Shown in pieces: positions 1-6,004 of a DNA stretch of 8,245 nucleotides. A program made the translations under genes and the position numbers. The stretch is from assembly GCA_002338505.1 (NCBI GenBank), contig DDIK01000063.1, positions 1-8,245 on the forward strand, written 5' to 3'. Numbering within the stretch: the first letter of the stretch is position 1; every line of letters begins with the position of its first letter. The notes beneath the pieces were generated by a model. It saw nothing but the letters and a program-made list of their open reading frames with translations. It was not told where the DNA came from and ran no database searches. Origin of the DNA: Bacteriovorax sp. UBA1852. Its GTDB lineage: Bacteria > Bdellovibrionota > Bacteriovoracia > Bacteriovoracales > Bacteriovoracaceae.

Positions 1-1
1 T

Positions 2-679
2 GATAATGATGTTATTTTCCACAAGACTTCAGACCTAACTATAAGTATTGGACAAAATAGTAAACTCAAAAACATTACAGATTTCCTTAGAATTACTCAT
101 AAGAGTTCTCTAAGTCTTGTAGATATTATTGAGTTTGCAAAAGAAAATAATGCTTACGATTCTATTGCAAGATTCATCAAAGATACAAAGCACTATGACA
201 AAAATACGAAAACGTTACTTCTTATACATCACCTAGAAACTAGTCTTTTGCCAAATACACTTGTTAAATTTAAGGCGCTACTTGGAAGCTTTAGCAAAAA
301 ACTTTATTCCAATCAAAACATTGAAGAAGTTGCAAATGCTAGTCTCAGGATTCAAGGTGCTACGACAAAAGCCGAACTCGAAAAGATTCTTATTGATATT
401 GCTTCTCTCTCTCACAGCAAACATCAGTTTTTTTCCATATACCAAGAGGTCATTCTTCCCTACCTTGCAAATCATAGTAAATATCTAAAACTAGAGGACT
501 TCAGAAACCTGAGTAATAACATATATAAGTTTAAGATTGACTCAAATAGAGTCAATGATGAAGTAACATCAGGCACATTTAGAACAAGACTCAAAAACTA
601 CCTTCAAGACTCCTATCGAACGAAGTCAAGTAGGTGCCTAAACAAGATAGATAAAATCTTTAATAAACTTTTAAAATGA
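2..679 (+). CDS. Unrecognised helical protein, C-terminal part (5' end outside window)
   Basis: The frame is open from the first bases of the window to the TGA at 677-679, giving 225 residues with no start codon that must be the true one. An in-frame TTG at 248 is a possible start, but there is no good ribosome site before it and the upstream frame reads as ordinary coding sequence, so I treat the gene as truncated by the window edge. The product is rich in Lys, Ser, Asn, Leu and Ile, looks largely alpha-helical, and ends in a basic tail (about residues 195-225, with NKIDKIFNKLLK at the end). I see no signal peptide, membrane segment or catalytic motif in the visible part. I do not recognise the family and assign no function. 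Its stop abuts the stop of the convergent TPR gene (680) with no spacer. Confidence 0.7.
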   Translation, partial: DNDVIFHKTSDLTISIGQNSKLKNITDFLRITHKSSLSLVDIIEFAKENNAYDSIARFIKDTKHYDKNTKTLLLIHHLETSLLPNTLVKFKALLGSFSKKLYSNQNIEEVANASLRIQGATTKAELEKILIDIASLSHSKHQFFSIYQEVILPYLANHSKYLKLEDFRNLSNNIYKFKIDSNRVNDEVTSGTFRTRLKNYLQDSYRTKSSRCLNKIDKIFNKLLK

Positions 680-1417
680 TTAGTAATTAACAGTTGTTTC
701 AGATGCTGTTGGAGACAAGTTCATATACATTGAAGCTTCACTATTTACAGGGTCCAGAGACAATACTTTTTGCCACTCTGCTTGTGCCTGAATAACGTCC
801 CCTCTACCATAATACAAAACACCTAAGGAGATCCTACCAGGAAGGTAGCTTGGATTTTCATTCTTAAGCCTAGTAAGTTCCTCATGAGCTTTATTAATAA
901 AGCCTTTCTTTGCATAAACTTTTGCGATCTTTAGTCTTGCTTCAAGATTTGCTGAATCTAGTCTTATAGCATTTTCAAATTCTCTTAATGCTTCATCATA
1001 TCTATTATAAGTTAAATATAAGTCCGCTGTTTCATAATGCTTTAGAGAAAACTTCTTATCTATATGCTCATCTGTCAAAGATGTTTCGTTCGATACTTTC
1101 TTTACTCTATTATTAACTTGGTTGAATAACTTTCTCGCTTCATCATAATGACCGATATCATTATAAAGAACGGATAAACTCACTGAAGCATCAGTGTGGT
1201 CTGGATCAATCTTGAGAACTTCTTTAAAGGCCTTGATTGCTTTTGATATGTCTCCGCGCATGTGAAAGATATTCGCAGCACTAAACATTGCTTCAATATT
1301 TTGAGAATCTTCTTCTAAAACACGATTGTAAATACTTAGTGCTTTTTTAAAGTTTCTTGTATCCATAAGAGCTTTTGCATCTTTCAAAAGCTTTTCATGT
1401 TCTAAAGACTTAAGCAT
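680..1417 (-). CDS. Tetratricopeptide (TPR) repeat protein
   Basis: The 245-residue product is almost entirely TPR units of about 34 residues: roughly 8-40, 41-74, 75-107, 124-157, 158-191 and 192-226. The unit at 41-74 is the clearest, with Ala, Gly, Ala and the closing IDP at consensus places. TPRs are protein-binding scaffolds; the partner cannot be read from the sequence. No signal peptide or membrane segment is visible, so it is probably cytoplasmic. I chose the ATG at 1417 because AGGAG lies five bases before it; a TTG six codons upstream (1435) is in frame but has no such site and would overlap bamD. The start lies 8 bp after the bamD stop and the ribosome site touches that stop, so the two are probably co-transcribed and translationally coupled. 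The short C-terminal tail (about 231-245) is rich in Ser and Thr. Confidence 0.85.
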   Translation of the reverse strand: MLKSLEHEKLLKDAKALMDTRNFKKALSIYNRVLEEDSQNIEAMFSAANIFHMRGDISKAIKAFKEVLKIDPDHTDASVSLSVLYNDIGHYDEARKLFNQVNNRVKKVSNETSLTDEHIDKKFSLKHYETADLYLTYNRYDEALREFENAIRLDSANLEARLKIAKVYAKKGFINKAHEELTRLKNENPSYLPGRISLGVLYYGRGDVIQAQAEWQKVLSLDPVNSEASMYMNLSPTASETTVNY

Positions 1418-1422
1418 ATCAA

Positions 1423-1427
1423 CTCCT
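1423..1427 (-). promoter_or_regulatory. Ribosome binding site of the TPR gene
   Basis: AGGAG reads on the minus strand, five bases before the ATG at 1417. It decides the start over the upstream in-frame TTG at 1435 and overlaps the last two bases of the bamD stop codon (TAG, 1428-1426), which suggests translational coupling. Confidence 0.75.
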
Positions 1428-2160
1428 ACAGACAACTAGATTTTAGTTTATTAGCACTTTCAAGTTCTTTGCCTTTCAAGAATACCTTTGACGTCGAATA
1501 GGTCTCTGCACATAAGCTCGTATTTTTTGTCTTCATACCAATTCTCATCAACCTTAGTGCAGCTAGAGATTTTAAGTCATATGATCTAAAGTTATTTAAC
1601 ATATTCGAATATCTAAACTCAGCTGACTTATAGTCCTCTGTCTTAAAATAGAAATCTGCAATATATTTCTCTTTATCCACCAACATTTTACGACACACCT
1701 CGATCTTTTCTGTAGCATCTTTTAAATATTTTGAATCAGGATAGAGACTCTTTAGCTCATTGAAGTATTTAATTGCCCTAATTGCAGGGGTTAAATCACG
1801 ATCATAAGTATCTGGCTTTTGGTTAAAGTAAGACTCTGCTATCTTGAATAGGACATAGTCTTGCTGCTTATTCTTTGGATGAAAGTCTCTAAAAAGTATG
1901 TACGCAGCCGCTGCTTCCTCATAACTCTCTTGCATAAATAAAATATCAGCTAATGCTAACTCAGCATAAGTAGCATAGTAAGAATATGGGTATTGAGAAC
2001 GTAAGGTATTTAGTTTCTCTGTCGCTAAAATATACCTTTTATCGGCCATCAAGTCCTTTGATTCTTTGTAAAGAACCTCCGCTTCTGTTTTTCCACTTGG
2101 TCTTTCAACAGCACACGATACTATTACTGAAAATATAATTACTACTCTGAAAAAATTCAC
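1426..2160 (-). CDS. bamD: Outer membrane protein assembly lipoprotein BamD
   Basis: BamD is the essential lipoprotein partner of BamA in the BAM complex, which inserts beta-barrel proteins into the outer membrane from the periplasmic side. The product of 244 residues is close to the 245 of E. coli BamD. The N-terminus is a lipoprotein signal: Arg5, a hydrophobic stretch, then a lipobox IVSC with Cys16 as the lipidated residue. TPR-like helical pairs follow. The middle (about 120-185) carries the family pattern: RDLTPAIRAIKYFNEL, then LYPDSKY, then a long helix ending in YIADFYFKTEDYKSAEFRY. I chose the GTG at 2160 because GGAG lies six bases before it and it gives a compact signal peptide; an ATG 12 codons upstream (2196) lacks a ribosome site. 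The gene lies between an AI-2E permease and a TPR gene. The lipoprotein plus family pattern makes the call fairly sure, without a database search. Confidence 0.85.
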   Translation of the reverse strand: MNFFRVVIIFSVIVSCAVERPSGKTEAEVLYKESKDLMADKRYILATEKLNTLRSQYPYSYYATYAELALADILFMQESYEEAAAAYILFRDFHPKNKQQDYVLFKIAESYFNQKPDTYDRDLTPAIRAIKYFNELKSLYPDSKYLKDATEKIEVCRKMLVDKEKYIADFYFKTEDYKSAEFRYSNMLNNFRSYDLKSLAALRLMRIGMKTKNTSLCAETYSTSKVFLKGKELESANKLKSSCL

Positions 2161-2166
2161 TTTATG

Positions 2167-2170
2167 CTCC
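2167..2170 (-). promoter_or_regulatory. Ribosome binding site of bamD
   Basis: GGAG on the minus strand lies six bases before the GTG at 2160. It supports the GTG start over the in-frame ATG at 2196, which has only A+T-rich sequence before it. Confidence 0.7.
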
Positions 2171-2186
2171 GTATTATTAATATAAT

Positions 2187-2216
2187 ACTTTATCATTTAT
2201 AATTTTGAGTAGTCAA
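2187..2216 (-). promoter_or_regulatory. Possible promoter before bamD
   Basis: The 70-bp gap between the permease stop and the bamD start holds TTGACT (2216-2211, five of six to the sigma-70 -35 consensus) followed after 18 bases by TAAAGT (2192-2187, four of six to the -10). The sequence is very A+T-rich, so chance matches are likely. If real, it would give bamD and the TPR gene a promoter of their own inside the cluster. Confidence 0.3.
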
Positions 2217-2230
2217 AGAATGATAAGTGC

Positions 2231-3214
2231 TTATGAGTTATAAACTTCCTCTAACACTTCAGAGAAAATCAGCTTTATAGCAGCCGCAACTGGAATCGAA
2301 ACAATCATACCAACAGTCCCCAGAAGTTGGGAACCAATGATAACACTCGCAACAACAATCATTGGATGTAAGTTTACGATTTTAGACACCAATATTGGAA
2401 AAACGAGGGCCAAGTCAACAGCATTGGCAATCATATAAAGCGTGGCAACAGCTCCCAGGTCTGCACCCCACCCATATTCTGCAAGGGTGAAAAGAATCAC
2501 CGGCACTGTCCCCAAGACGGGACCAAGATATGGTATGACATTTGTCACTGCAGCAATTATCCCAAATAATAAGGCGAAGCGGATATCTATAATAAGCAAA
2601 CCTGACGTAATGATGACTCCCAAGATACTTGCTTCAATAAATTTAGCTAATATATAGTCACCGAGTTGCTTATTAAATTGATAAAAGAGGCTATATGTTT
2701 TCTCAAAGTACGAATTTGGTATTAGTGACAGGACACGCTTTTTAAATAGCGGCATGTCTTTAAGCATAAAAAATAGAAATAGTGGGATGATGAAAACCCA
2801 CTCTACTATAGAAGCAAGAAAGTTTGGTAGATCAAGTATAATTCCACTTATTCCCTCTCTCACATAATTGAGCCCATCAGTTACATAATCGTACTTTAAC
2901 TTAAAGCCTGTGGAAGCATATATTTTCTTTTGAATTGCTGCCGATTGAGTTTGAATGTAATTTTCAATTTTTGGAATATAGTACTGAACGTTTTGTACCT
3001 CCTTTGTAATAAGAGGAATGATCTTAACAACGGGATAAATTGAAAAAAATAAAACACCAATGAGTATTGAAAATGATGCCAGAGTTCTACTTATCCCAAC
3101 CTTCATAAGCATTGTCACGAGCGGAGATAGAATCAAAACAAGTACATATGAAAAAGCCATCGGTGAAGCAACTCTTGGAAATAAGAATAGCGCAGAGATG
3201 GTAAAGACTATCAT
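2231..3214 (-). CDS. AI-2E family membrane permease
   Basis: This is a polytopic inner-membrane protein of the AI-2E (TqsA/YdiK/PerM) transporter family. Members have been linked to export of autoinducer-2 or to sodium/proton exchange; the substrate here is unknown. Counting from the ATG at 3214 it has 327 residues: hydrophobic segments near the N-terminus (about 2-35 and 45-70), a soluble stretch at 71-130 that is normal for the family, then helices from about 133 on. Family marks are FFMLKDMPLFKKR (148-160), NVIPYLGPVLG (225-235) and the C-terminal FPILVSK and HPMIVVASVIIGSQLLGTVG block (272-302). The start is doubtful: the ATG has no ribosome site, while 15 further codons upstream read KEKIRILLFF, typical of the family N-terminus. 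No ATG, GTG or TTG lies there; an ATA at 3259 would overlap the preceding stop (see findings). Confidence 0.85.
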   Translation of the reverse strand: MIVFTISALFLFPRVASPMAFSYVLVLILSPLVTMLMKVGISRTLASFSILIGVLFFSIYPVVKIIPLITKEVQNVQYYIPKIENYIQTQSAAIQKKIYASTGFKLKYDYVTDGLNYVREGISGIILDLPNFLASIVEWVFIIPLFLFFMLKDMPLFKKRVLSLIPNSYFEKTYSLFYQFNKQLGDYILAKFIEASILGVIITSGLLIIDIRFALLFGIIAAVTNVIPYLGPVLGTVPVILFTLAEYGWGADLGAVATLYMIANAVDLALVFPILVSKIVNLHPMIVVASVIIGSQLLGTVGMIVSIPVAAAIKLIFSEVLEEVYNS

Positions 3215-3255
3215 TATAAAAAAGAGAAGAATCCGTATTTTTTCTTTTGTACTTT

Positions 3256-3888
3256 TTATGACTCATCCTTTTTAGACTTTCGCTTCTCTTCTGACACTCT
3301 TAACTTCTCTTTTAATACTCTTACCTCTTGGGTAATGCTGTAGAGTCTGTTGGCAACAATCAAAGATATGGACTGTAATAGTTTAGAGGCAATAATTGGT
3401 TTTTCATAAATAAGATGATCAAGGTCTGGTTTAAATATTCCAAGAAGAACACAAGTTGATGCAGCTCTAGCAGTTGCGTTACGAGAGTGCTTATCCTGCA
3501 AGAGTGCTAACTCCCCAAAGTAATTATTCTTATTAAGCTGGACAACTACACTACCGCCCTTTCTCTGATCCTCTGGGTCGGCATGATTTTTTTCTATAAC
3601 GATATTAACTGTACCTTGCTGAATAAAGTAAAAACCTACGCCAGCGTCTCCTTCACTAAAAATAACTTCACCTTTTTCAAAAGTTCTGCGGTGTAAATAT
3701 TTAGAAAAGTTCCAGAGCTCTATGTCAGTGAAAAGATCGAAGATCTTTAGCTTTCGAAGAAAGCTTGCCTCTGATTTAGAGTCAGAGTTAAAAAATGGAT
3801 TAATCTGCCAAAAAAACTTTAACAATGAAACATCAAGGCCCTGTGACTGATCAATGCTTTTATCCAATAACTTTTTTTCATATGACAT
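3256..3888 (-). CDS. Cyclic-nucleotide-binding domain protein without DNA-binding domain
   Basis: The 210-residue product carries one CRP/PKA-type cyclic-nucleotide-binding domain (about 43-165). It opens with the helix FLRKLKIFDLF (43-53), continues through beta strands with EKGEVIFSEGD (71-81), and has the phosphate-binding cassette FGELALL (124-130) followed by Arg136. Glu126 and Arg136 are ten residues apart as in CRP, so ligand binding is plausible. A loop at about 100-113 is longer than usual. After the domain there is no helix-turn-helix; instead a helical, highly charged tail (about 175-208) looks like a coiled coil and ends in a lysine-rich stretch. It is therefore not a CRP-type transcription factor; it may sense cNMP and act by protein contact, but no output domain is visible. 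The ATG at 3888 has AAGG six bases before it, partly inside the stop of the upstream gene. The start is followed by a run of seven A. Confidence 0.85.
   Translation of the reverse strand: MSYEKKLLDKSIDQSQGLDVSLLKFFWQINPFFNSDSKSEASFLRKLKIFDLFTDIELWNFSKYLHRRTFEKGEVIFSEGDAGVGFYFIQQGTVNIVIEKNHADPEDQRKGGSVVVQLNKNNYFGELALLQDKHSRNATARAASTCVLLGIFKPDLDHLIYEKPIIASKLLQSISLIVANRLYSITQEVRVLKEKLRVSEEKRKSKKDES
3732..3765. repeat. Two back-to-back perfect hairpins inside the cNMP-binding gene
   Basis: On the plus strand AAAGATC-GAA-GATCTTT (3732-3748) is followed without a gap by AGCTTTC-GAA-GAAAGCT (3749-3765). Each has a perfect 7-bp stem and the same three-base loop, which reads UUC in the mRNA of the minus-strand gene. 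They lie over the codons of residues 42-53 (SFLRKLKIFDLF), the opening helix of the binding domain. Confidence 0.6.
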
Positions 3889-3894
3889 ATAAAA

Positions 3895-3898
3895 CCTT
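3895..3898 (-). promoter_or_regulatory. Ribosome binding site of the cNMP-binding gene
   Basis: AAGG on the minus strand, six bases before the ATG at 3888. Its two A bases are the last two of the upstream stop codon (TAA, 3899-3897), so translation of this gene is probably coupled to the gene before it. Confidence 0.6.
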
Positions 3899-4556
3899 AG
3901 TAGTAAGCTACTTTCTTGCGATCAATCCATCCAGAGAACTCGATCGGGTACTCTATAAAAACCCATTCACTGTAATTCTTTGAAATAATAAGTTTCTTGC
4001 CTGCTGGAACCATGTCTATGACATCATAGATATTTGATGGTCCCTGAAATAGTTCAACTTCTTTCAAGCTTAGAGCAGTTGAATATCTCTGCTCAAAATA
4101 TCCAACCTTAAACAAAGTAGGTAGAGCCAAGAAAATAAGCACTAAGGTGATTATCAATTTTCTCACTTTGATATATTTCAATATTATTAATGCAATTAGA
4201 GATACCAAAAGAGAACTAAATATAAACATAGATGTTGGAGTAGTAACATAGAAACTTGTGATATTTTCAAAAATTCCACTTGGCTTAGCATTACTATCAA
4301 CACGCTCTTCAACAACATTTAGATTCTTATATATTGCTGGGTGCGCAAATCCTTTTTTCTTTGCAATTTCAAAGTGATATCTTGCTCCTGCAAAATTCCC
4401 CTCTTCACCAAGGACCACTCCCATATTGTAATGAAATAAACCTGGCTCAAGTTCAGATTTTTTTCCCAAGAGATACTCTCGTGCTTCACTAAATTTCTTC
4501 GCGACAAACAGCTCTTCTAATTCTTTTAAGCCTATATTTGTGTTAGTATTATCCAT
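3897..4556 (-). CDS. TPR / two-helix membrane / SH3-like domain protein (BatE-like architecture)
   Basis: The 219-residue product has three parts. Residues about 9-72 form one or two TPR-like helical pairs (FHYNMGVVLGEEGNFAGARY at 41-60 is the clearest). Two hydrophobic segments follow at about 109-127 and 133-149, separated by the basic turn KYIKVRK, as expected of a membrane hairpin. Residues 161-219 look like a bacterial SH3 domain (ELF.GPS..YDVI.MVPAGKKL, then SEWVFIEY, then SGWIDRKKVAYY). This order of TPR, membrane and SH3 matches BatE of the Bacteroides aerotolerance operon, but no batA-D genes are visible, and the match is by architecture only. With both ends on the same side, the SH3 part could be periplasmic or cytoplasmic. 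This is the first gene of the minus cluster. Its ATG has no Shine-Dalgarno sequence and lies where the mRNA of the promoter upstream should begin. Confidence 0.75.
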   Translation of the reverse strand: MDNTNTNIGLKELEELFVAKKFSEAREYLLGKKSELEPGLFHYNMGVVLGEEGNFAGARYHFEIAKKKGFAHPAIYKNLNVVEERVDSNAKPSGIFENITSFYVTTPTSMFIFSSLLVSLIALIILKYIKVRKLIITLVLIFLALPTLFKVGYFEQRYSTALSLKEVELFQGPSNIYDVIDMVPAGKKLIISKNYSEWVFIEYPIEFSGWIDRKKVAYY

Positions 4557-4562
4557 GGGTTA

Positions 4563-4590
4563 ATTATACTTAGAGGCATATTCTTTTCAA
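4563..4590 (-). promoter_or_regulatory. Sigma-70 promoter of the minus-strand cluster, probably leaderless
   Basis: On the minus strand TTGAAA (4590-4585) is followed after 16 bases by a perfect TATAAT (4568-4563). Six bases separate the -10 box from the ATG at 4556, so a start seven bases after the -10 would be the A of the ATG. No Shine-Dalgarno sequence lies before that ATG. Both boxes are near consensus, which makes this the strongest promoter I can see in the window. Confidence 0.65.
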
Positions 4591-4604
4591 GCTGAATAAA
4601 GTTC

Positions 4605-4616
4605 TATATCGATATA
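4605..4616. promoter_or_regulatory. 12-bp perfect palindrome, possible operator
   Basis: TATATCGATATA is a perfect palindrome three bases upstream of the AAGGAG of the plus-strand operon, in the 74-bp divergent region. A dimeric regulator could bind here, and the position would suit repression of the plus operon. An imperfect GAA-N5-TTC (4594-4604) lies directly beside it. A+T-rich palindromes arise easily by chance, so the role is only a suggestion. Confidence 0.25.
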
Positions 4617-4618
4617 TT

Positions 4619-4624
4619 AAGGAG
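4619..4624 (+). promoter_or_regulatory. Ribosome binding site of the aminotransferase gene
   Basis: AAGGAG six bases before the TTG at 4631. The strength and spacing of this site are the reason to accept a TTG start for the first gene of the plus operon. Confidence 0.8.
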
Positions 4625-4630
4625 ATCTTC

Positions 4631-6004
4631 TTGGAAATCAGAGCAAATAATACAGAAATACAAGATCATATTAATAAGCTATTTACAGAAATTCTTAAAG
4701 AGCAAAAAAGATACATGGGTGTGCGACCACCAAACCATGAAAAGCTACACCTTACTAAGGATTTACTTCAAAAATATGAAAACATGCGAGGAAAAGGCTT
4801 CTTCTATAACTATCTCTCTTCCGGTCGTGGGCATGGGCCATTCACTGAGCTGATTGATGAATCTATAAAGTACGATCTTATCGGTGGGATTGGGCCAAAC
4901 CTACTAGGGCACTCACACCCACTTTATATTAAGGCTCAGCTTGAGTCTGCAACTAGTGACACCATAATGTGCGGTAATCTACAGCCATATCCTGAGGCCC
5001 TACAACTTACTGAAGCTTTAATCTCAAATGTCTCAAAAAAGAGTAAGCTTAAAAACTTTTGGTTTACAGGTTCTGGTAGTTTCGCAAACGACCTCGCCCT
5101 TAAGCTTATCTGGCAAAAAAAAGAACCTCGGTACAGAGTTATTGCTTTTAATAAGTCATTTGCAGGTCGTTCTGTAGCCACTCAGGACCTCACTCATAAC
5201 GAATCTTATCGTCAAGGAATGCCAAGTACTGTTCAAGTTGACCATGTTCCACACTTTGATCAAAAGAATCCCGAAAATGCTCTAGAAAATACACTTTCAG
5301 AGCTTAAACGTGTTGTGAAAGAGAACCCTAAACAGCATTGCGCCATTATGCTCGAAATCATTCAAGGAGAAGGCGGTTTCATCTATGGAAACAAAGAGTA
5401 CTATGAAGAGATTTTTAAATGGGCAAAGGCTCAAGGGCTTTATATCTGGGTTGATGAAGTACAAACCTTTGGAAGAACAACGGAGCTCTTTGCCTACCAA
5501 ATGATGGAACTTGATGAGTACGTCGACATCGTAACCGTTGGTAAAGCATTACAGGTTTGTGGTGTGTTGTATACAGAAGAACTTAATCCAAAACCTGGAC
5601 TTATTGCTGGAACATTTAATGGATCTGTATCTGCTCTAAACGCAGGTCAAAAAATTGTAAACTATTTAACTGAATCACATTTTTTTGGGGCCAAGGGTAG
5701 AATTGCTGAAATTGAAACTGCTTTTCTTAGCAGATTCGAACATCTTATGAAAACTACATGTCGAGATAAAATAACATATGCAGGTGGTGTTGGCACTATG
5801 ATCGCCTACGAAGTTGGTGACTCATCAAAAGAAACGACAATGAAGTACATTAGAAAATTGTTTGATAATGGTATCCTCTGCTTTATGTGTGGTGCAAATC
5901 CGACTCGTGTTAGAATGCTTCTTCCTTTATCTCTAACAAATGAGCATATTGATGAAATCTTCAAAATTATAAACGATACTGTCACGGAGATGTTTGATGA
6001 ATAA
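4631..6004 (+). CDS. Class-III aminotransferase, probable succinylornithine (AstC-role) enzyme, lysine-6-aminotransferase-like
   Basis: This is a PLP-dependent fold-type-I aminotransferase of class III, 457 residues. Seen in order: LLGHSHPLY (91-99), the PLP phosphate segment TGSGSFANDLALKL (146-159), EIIQGEGG (242-249), the cofactor-pyridine Asp in WVDEVQTFGRT (Asp275), the Schiff-base Lys in TVGKALQVCG (Lys305), and the substrate-carboxylate Arg in TRVRMLLPL (Arg428). It is followed at once by astA and astD, in the order of astCADBE, so transamination of N2-succinylornithine to succinylglutamate semialdehyde is the expected role. It differs from AstC: about 50 more residues, no GGG after the Lys, GSGSFAND in place of NSGAEANE, and KALQVCG like the KKTQVCG of lysine 6-aminotransferases. 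Acting on lysine or ornithine is the alternative. It starts with TTG behind a strong AAGGAG and overlaps astA by 8 bases. A run of eight A lies at 5115-5122, in frame. Confidence 0.85.
   Translation: MEIRANNTEIQDHINKLFTEILKEQKRYMGVRPPNHEKLHLTKDLLQKYENMRGKGFFYNYLSSGRGHGPFTELIDESIKYDLIGGIGPNLLGHSHPLYIKAQLESATSDTIMCGNLQPYPEALQLTEALISNVSKKSKLKNFWFTGSGSFANDLALKLIWQKKEPRYRVIAFNKSFAGRSVATQDLTHNESYRQGMPSTVQVDHVPHFDQKNPENALENTLSELKRVVKENPKQHCAIMLEIIQGEGGFIYGNKEYYEEIFKWAKAQGLYIWVDEVQTFGRTTELFAYQMMELDEYVDIVTVGKALQVCGVLYTEELNPKPGLIAGTFNGSVSALNAGQKIVNYLTESHFFGAKGRIAEIETAFLSRFEHLMKTTCRDKITYAGGVGTMIAYEVGDSSKETTMKYIRKLFDNGILCFMCGANPTRVRMLLPLSLTNEHIDEIFKIINDTVTEMFDE
5986..5989 (+). promoter_or_regulatory. Ribosome binding site of astA
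   Basis: GGAG inside the end of the aminotransferase gene, seven bases before the ATG at 5997. It supports that ATG over the TTG one codon earlier (5994). Confidence 0.6.

Noticed and set aside
536..556. Perfect 8-bp inverted repeat ATTGACTC / GAGTCAAT with a 5-base loop
   Set aside because: It lies inside the first coding region, has no following T-run on either strand, and one such repeat is about what chance gives in 8 kb.
2222..2233. Short palindrome ATAAG-TG-CTTAT at the end of the permease gene
   Set aside because: Five-base arms, A+T-rich, no T-run; too weak to call a terminator.
2442..2657. Open frame on the plus strand antisense to the AI-2E permease, and a similar one at 3060-3275
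   Set aside because: They lie opposite a clear membrane-protein gene, have no ribosome site and show no family pattern.
4319..4507. Second minus-strand frame within the SH3/TPR gene
   Set aside because: It overlaps the TPR part in another frame; the TPR and membrane pattern of the main frame explains the region.
4604..4618. CTATAT and TATATT as -10 boxes for the plus operon
   Set aside because: Neither has a fitting -35 box, and the second would place the transcript start beyond the ribosome site.
5115..5122. Run of eight A in the aminotransferase as a programmed slippage site
   Set aside because: The zero frame continues with all later active-site residues intact, and no useful alternative frame follows; such runs are common in A+T-rich genes.
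4936..5500. Open frames on the minus strand opposite the aminotransferase (4936-5181 and 5297-5500), and opposite astA (6641-6856)
   Set aside because: Shadows of well-recognised genes, with no ribosome sites or recognisable products.
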